Origin: a virus
Virus record (IMG/VR): IMGVR_UViG_3300037882_002578
Location: 1-64,000 of that record
Direction: 5' to 3' (one strand)
Length of the DNA stretch: 64,000 nt
The position numbers and the translations under genes are program-made. Of the stretch, positions 59,856 through 64,000 are shown piece after piece; positions within the stretch are counted from its first letter, which is position 1, and the number at the start of each line of letters is the position of its first letter. The notes under the pieces are model-generated. The model saw only the letters and a program-made list of their open reading frames with translations, searched no databases and was not told the origin of the DNA.

Positions 59856-60958
59856 TGAGATTTAAAGAATATAAAGAAGGTGGAAAAATATCTGAAGATA
59901 AAAAAATATACGCTTACAACTATTATCTAAAAAAAGGAGTACCTGCAGTTCAAGCCGCAGGTATTGTAGGTAATTTAGCTGCTGAATCAGGGTTTAATAC
60001 AACTGTAGTAGGTAAGGCGGATAGCAAGCAAAGTCAAGGAATTGGGCAATGGCACAGCGAAAGGCTTAATGGACTTAAGAAGTTTGCAGGAAATAATTGG
60101 ACAACTTTAGATAGCCAACTTGATTATGTTTTACATGAGTTAAACACAACTGAGAAAAAAGCTAAAACATCTTTATTCTCAGCTAAAACACCTCAAGAAG
60201 CAGCTATAGCTTTTATGAACGATTATGAAAGACCTGCAGAGTGGGCTAAAAAACAATCAGGGAGTAAAAGAGTTAACGAATCTTTAAAGCTTTTAGGTTT
60301 AACATCAGACCCTAATTATTCTTACGGTTCAGAAAATTATAACCCTTACAGGTTTGACGAATATAAAAGAACAGACTTCTATGAACCTCAAGTAATTGAA
60401 AATATAAGTAGTTTGGATAACAAACAAGAAAACACTAATTTAGCAGAAGATAAAGCAACAGAAATTAAAAATAGATTAGAACAGAAAAAAGCAGAAAAAG
60501 CTTTACTTCAACAAATGATTCTGGCAACTCAAGTAGTTTATGTAAACCCTGCCGATTACCAATCTCAACCTACATTTGAAGAGCCTGAGCAAGAATTTAA
60601 AAACGGAGGAGAAAAAAACTCTTTATGGAAAAACATAAGAGCTAATAGAGGTTCAGGGAGAAAACCAACAAAAGAAATGTTGGAACAGGAAAGAAAGATT
60701 AAAAGAAAAGAAGATGGCGGGGCAATACCAATAAGCTCACAAGGAATGTACGAGTATAAAAATCAAGAGGTTATTGTACCTACTAACGGATTAATAACAA
60801 TGAAAAATATTCCTCATGATATATTAGGGATTTCTCAAGAAACAGGTCAACAAATTTTAATGAAACCTGAAAAAGAGTACTTCTTTCCAAATACTCAAAA
60901 CGTACTAGAAATTCCGCAAATAAAATCAAGAATAAAAACAAAAAGATTTTCAAAATAA
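59855..60958 (+). CDS. virion-associated lysozyme-like protein
   Basis: A 367-aa protein. The N-terminal about 120 residues are a phage tail lysozyme (Phage_lysozyme2-like) domain: YYLKKGVPAVQAAGIVGNL, then AAESGFNTTVVGKAD with QSQGIGQWHSERLNGL, and AAIAFMNDYERPAEW. The Glu in AAESGF is the likely catalytic acid. The C-terminal part has FKNGGEKN, KEDGGAIPISSQG and a tail with IVPTNGLITMKNIPHDILG. It probably opens the cell wall during injection. Shares the -GG- motif with the next gene. Confidence 0.75.
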   Translation: MRFKEYKEGGKISEDKKIYAYNYYLKKGVPAVQAAGIVGNLAAESGFNTTVVGKADSKQSQGIGQWHSERLNGLKKFAGNNWTTLDSQLDYVLHELNTTEKKAKTSLFSAKTPQEAAIAFMNDYERPAEWAKKQSGSKRVNESLKLLGLTSDPNYSYGSENYNPYRFDEYKRTDFYEPQVIENISSLDNKQENTNLAEDKATEIKNRLEQKKAEKALLQQMILATQVVYVNPADYQSQPTFEEPEQEFKNGGEKNSLWKNIRANRGSGRKPTKEMLEQERKIKRKEDGGAIPISSQGMYEYKNQEVIVPTNGLITMKNIPHDILGISQETGQQILMKPEKEYFFPNTQNVLEIPQIKSRIKTKRFSK

Positions 60959-60960
60959 TT

Positions 60961-63900
60961 ATGAAAAAGAAACTAAATAGAAAACCTGTATATAAAAAAG
61001 GAGGAGAAAGTTGGGTAAGCGATAAAATGAATAATCTGCCTATGTATCAAATGGGCACACAAGCTACTTTACCTAACACATTAGGGTTTAATCAATCTTC
61101 CATGAACTTACAACCACAATTAAACAAGTTAGACCCAAATAGTCTTAATTACGGAGAGACTTGGGCTAACAATAACCCCCTTCCACAAATGGGTACGAAT
61201 AGTTTTAGTTATAATCCAAACTTTGTGGAAGATTTAAATAACAACCCTTCTGATATTCTTTCACAAAATCAAGAGCAGTACTCTTATAATAACACAATAA
61301 ATGAAGATGAAACACAGTCAGAGCAATTTTTTAACCCTTATGGTGGAATAAATTTAGAGTCAAGACTTGCTTATGGAGCTAATCAATTAGGAAAAGGTAA
61401 TACAGCTCAAGGTATTTTAGGGCTTGCTTCTGGAGCTTTAGGAGCAGTCAGAACAGGAGTAGGAGCTTACGCAGCAGGAAATAGAGAAAAATATATTATG
61501 AATGAATATAATGATAAAGTAAACAAAGCGATGACTCCAAGAACAATGTCTTTAGAAGAAGGAGGAATGATTGACTTTATGCAGAATGGAGGTTATAATT
61601 ATGCACCAACAGGGGACAGAAGAATCAATACGATGGATGCACAAAAAATTAATCAATCAACAGGTATACAATTTACACCTGATTTTGCCCAATCTTATTT
61701 CTCTCAACAAGTACCTCCTCAAACACAAACACCTCCACAAGTTCCAAGGAAAAGTACAAATGTTTTAGACATAACTTCGGATGGACAGTTCACAGATAGA
61801 AAAGTGTGGAGAAATCAAAAACCTGAATGGTATGTAGGTAAAAAAGTAGCTGTCGAAGGCGTTGATTATGACAGAATACCTTATAAACAATGGGAAAGTT
61901 ATAAAATGACTCCTGAATATAGTAGTTTTCAGAATCAAAATATAGACAGTAGAATAGCTGAATATCAAAAAGGAGGTAAAAAGGAAGTACCTTCAGAAGA
62001 TGTTGTAAATAACCTACAAAGAGGCATGGACTTTGCTCAAATGGCTGCCAAATACATAGGAAGCAGAGGAGCTTTAAATAAAGTTCCAGGAGGAGTAGGT
62101 TCAGCTTTTGGTATATTAGATGCTTTTCAAAATTCAAAAAATATGAACCCTGCTGACGTAATAGGACTAATACCTTTTGTACCTGCTCAAATTTTGTCTG
62201 AAACAATTGACCAAGGAATTAGACAAAAGAAATTAATGGAAGATTATGCTAAGAAAGCAAAAAAAAATAACTTAAACATACAATTAAAAGATAATAGTTA
62301 TACAATTAAAGACACTACTTTAGATACCAATAAATATCAAGAGGGAGGACAGACAGGGCAAGACCAAGTTATGCAGATAATTCAAATGTATGCTCAAATG
62401 GCGCAACAAGACCCTCAAACTATAATGGAACAGTTGCAACAAATGTCTCCAGAAGAACAACAAATGGCTATTCAAGAAATGGCACAAGCTGTACAACAAC
62501 CACAACAGGAACAGCAGTTTCAGAAAGGAGGCGAATTTGTAAAAAAGCTTACGGGGGAATATACAACCCCCTTAGATGAGAATGACCCAACTATAAATGC
62601 GGAAGTGGAGCAGGGAGAATACTTGCAATCACCTGATGGAGAGATAAGTAAAGCTTTAGGGGAAACTCATGAGGCAGGTGGCACAAAAGTAAATCTCGAA
62701 GGAGGAACACGAATAGTTTCTGACCATTTAAAACTAGGCGGTATTAATGCAAAACATTATAAAGAAAATTTTGACTTAGAAGTAAAAGCTACTGACACTT
62801 ATGCAAAAGTATTAGACAAATTTACTCAAAAATCGGGACTACAAAAAATAGTAGACGAGCAAGAAAAAGTGATAGAACAGTTAAAAAAATCAGAAGAGTC
62901 TGCTCAAGGAAGTAGCGTATCTGAGTCTACAAACAATCTTAACAAAATGTTCTTATCTGAAAAATTAGCTGAATTAGAGCAAGAAAAAGCCCCTTTATTA
63001 GAGGCTAGAAAATCTTTAATGGAAGATGTATTTAATAGACAAGAAGCTTCAAAACCTGTAGAAGAAAGTTCAGAAGAGCAGTATGAAAAAGGGGGAGAAG
63101 TGCCACAATATCAAAGGGGAGACCTTACACCATATCAAGGAGAGGGAAGCTTCAGTCTTGATAATTTAGAGAACTTCTACAGACAATCAAGAGGTTTAGG
63201 ATATACAGGTAAAAAGCAGATAGGAGATATTCAACAATGGATGGCTAAAAATTATCCAGAAGAAGTAGTGAACTATTTTACAAAAAGCGGACAACCATTA
63301 ACAGCAAAACATGTAGATTTAATAAAGTCTAATTCTAGAGATGTGTTTGCTAAAACAGGTATTTCTCCAAACAAGACTTCTGCTGATTATACAAGTGAAG
63401 AAAAGGTAGCTCTACAAAATGCTTTAGGAGAGAGAGCTAATAAAGAATTTTATTTACAAGGTTTTACAGACAATAAGTGGGATTGGAGAGCACCTGTAAT
63501 GGGAGTACCACCTTTAGCTCCAGCAGGTTTAAACGCTCAAAAAATATCTGCTCCACAATTACCAAACTTTTATAGAGAACCCGAAAAGTCTCCAATACTA
63601 GAAGATACAGAAGTAGGTAAAATTAAAGATAAGCAAGAAGATACAAGAAAAAGTTTAAATCTTATGTCACTTCCAAACCAAGCACCTATGATGCCTGATA
63701 GCTTAGAAGGAGCTTTAAAAGTTACTAGAAGGTATGACAGAGTTAATCCTATGCAATTATCTCCTGAACAACAAATAGGAGCTATAAAAGGACAAGAAGC
63801 CCAAGCTATTGAACAAATAAATCAGTTACCTGAATCTCAAAGAGCAGGAGCTTTAGCTAATTTATCTGCAATAACGCAAGAAAACTTAGCTAAAGTTTAT

Positions 63901-64000
63901 TCAGATATCAATAGAGCAAACTTAGCCTCTGACAATCAAGCTCAACAGTTTAATGCTCAAACTCAAGCTCAAGAAGAAAACGCAAGAGCTTCTGACTTAC
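60961..64000 (+). CDS. large virion protein, runs off right edge
   Basis: Open from ATG at 60961 to the window edge: 1013 codons without a stop. The N-terminal region is low-complexity, Asn/Gln-rich, with YKKGGES, LEEGGMIDFMQNGG, YQKGGKK, YQEGGQTG, FQKGGEF and YEKGGEV scattered along it. A helical, alanine-rich segment (LGKGNTAQGILGLASGALGA, about 143-162) could cross a membrane. A conserved domain near residues 548-600 has NAEVEQGEYLQSPDGE, then AGGTKVNLEGGTRIVSDH. I recall this pattern from crAss-like and related phage virion (cargo-type) proteins. It is likely ejected into the host with the DNA. Confidence 0.75.
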   Translation, partial: MKKKLNRKPVYKKGGESWVSDKMNNLPMYQMGTQATLPNTLGFNQSSMNLQPQLNKLDPNSLNYGETWANNNPLPQMGTNSFSYNPNFVEDLNNNPSDILSQNQEQYSYNNTINEDETQSEQFFNPYGGINLESRLAYGANQLGKGNTAQGILGLASGALGAVRTGVGAYAAGNREKYIMNEYNDKVNKAMTPRTMSLEEGGMIDFMQNGGYNYAPTGDRRINTMDAQKINQSTGIQFTPDFAQSYFSQQVPPQTQTPPQVPRKSTNVLDITSDGQFTDRKVWRNQKPEWYVGKKVAVEGVDYDRIPYKQWESYKMTPEYSSFQNQNIDSRIAEYQKGGKKEVPSEDVVNNLQRGMDFAQMAAKYIGSRGALNKVPGGVGSAFGILDAFQNSKNMNPADVIGLIPFVPAQILSETIDQGIRQKKLMEDYAKKAKKNNLNIQLKDNSYTIKDTTLDTNKYQEGGQTGQDQVMQIIQMYAQMAQQDPQTIMEQLQQMSPEEQQMAIQEMAQAVQQPQQEQQFQKGGEFVKKLTGEYTTPLDENDPTINAEVEQGEYLQSPDGEISKALGETHEAGGTKVNLEGGTRIVSDHLKLGGINAKHYKENFDLEVKATDTYAKVLDKFTQKSGLQKIVDEQEKVIEQLKKSEESAQGSSVSESTNNLNKMFLSEKLAELEQEKAPLLEARKSLMEDVFNRQEASKPVEESSEEQYEKGGEVPQYQRGDLTPYQGEGSFSLDNLENFYRQSRGLGYTGKKQIGDIQQWMAKNYPEEVVNYFTKSGQPLTAKHVDLIKSNSRDVFAKTGISPNKTSADYTSEEKVALQNALGERANKEFYLQGFTDNKWDWRAPVMGVPPLAPAGLNAQKISAPQLPNFYREPEKSPILEDTEVGKIKDKQEDTRKSLNLMSLPNQAPMMPDSLEGALKVTRRYDRVNPMQLSPEQQIGAIKGQEAQAIEQINQLPESQRAGALANLSAITQENLAKVYSDINRANLASDNQAQQFNAQTQAQEENARASDL

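Noticed and set aside
61571-62505. Frames on both strands inside the last large gene
   Set aside because: They are other-frame readings of a continuous rightward gene with clear virion motifs.

Overview
The window is part of a large, AT-rich (roughly 30% G+C by eye) double-stranded DNA phage genome whose host is very probably a member of the Bacteroidota. Promoters have the Bacteroidota -33/-7 form (TTTG-like box, about 20 nt, TAnnTTTG), start codons lack Shine-Dalgarno sequences and sit in A-rich leaders, and several genes start with TTG. The virion block has the gene order and sequence signatures of crAss-like phages (Crassvirales): large terminase, portal with a coiled-coil tail, scaffold-like protein, major capsid protein, lysis genes, fibres, ring protein, IHF-like subunit, second ring protein, and a giant tail stabilisation (muzzle) protein. 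Stop codons are used conventionally, so there is no sign of the TAG or TGA reassignment known in some gut crAss-like phages. Assignment to Crassvirales rests on recognised family patterns and order, not on a database search.

Layout. Positions 1-22758 are transcribed leftward (minus strand) apart from one small cassette near 7.4-8.7 kb. Positions 22923-64000 are transcribed rightward. The divergent switch is at about 22.8 kb. The left end (1-4.2 kb) holds many small unknown early genes. Positions 4.2-4.94 kb are non-coding and packed with short repeats, making an origin or control-region candidate. Positions 4.9-7.3 kb hold a small operon ending in a ClpP-like protease. Positions 7.4-8.7 kb hold an accessory cassette flanked by imperfect palindromes. 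Positions 8.7-22.8 kb hold GroES, a single-strand DNA-binding protein, a nucleotide pyrophosphatase-like protein, PhoH, a UvsX/RecA recombinase, a NinG-like nuclease, a UvsW-like helicase, three homing-type nucleases and several strongly structured RNAs.

The right arm starts with an HU/IHF-like protein, GroEL and small genes, then an IS200/IS605-type TnpB element placed just before terL. Next come head genes (28.6-40.7 kb), a lysis cassette with a GH19 endolysin (40.8-43.2 kb), a leucine-rich-repeat protein and fibre/collar genes (43.3-51 kb), and the tail ring/muzzle module (51-60 kb). The last gene is a large virion protein that runs off the right edge.

Points that stand out. (1) A promoter module, AAkNNATTTk - exactly 20 nt - TAnnTTTG, recurs on both arms; the virion-gene copies share AAGNAATTTT. 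(2) At least three promoter-driven, terminator-ended structured RNAs lie on the leftward arm. (3) GroEL and GroES are both encoded, but on opposite arms. (4) The GroEL, major capsid and second major structural genes share an A-rich leader. (5) The muzzle protein looks split at a Cys-rich linker. (6) A leucine-rich-repeat protein sits among the fibre genes.
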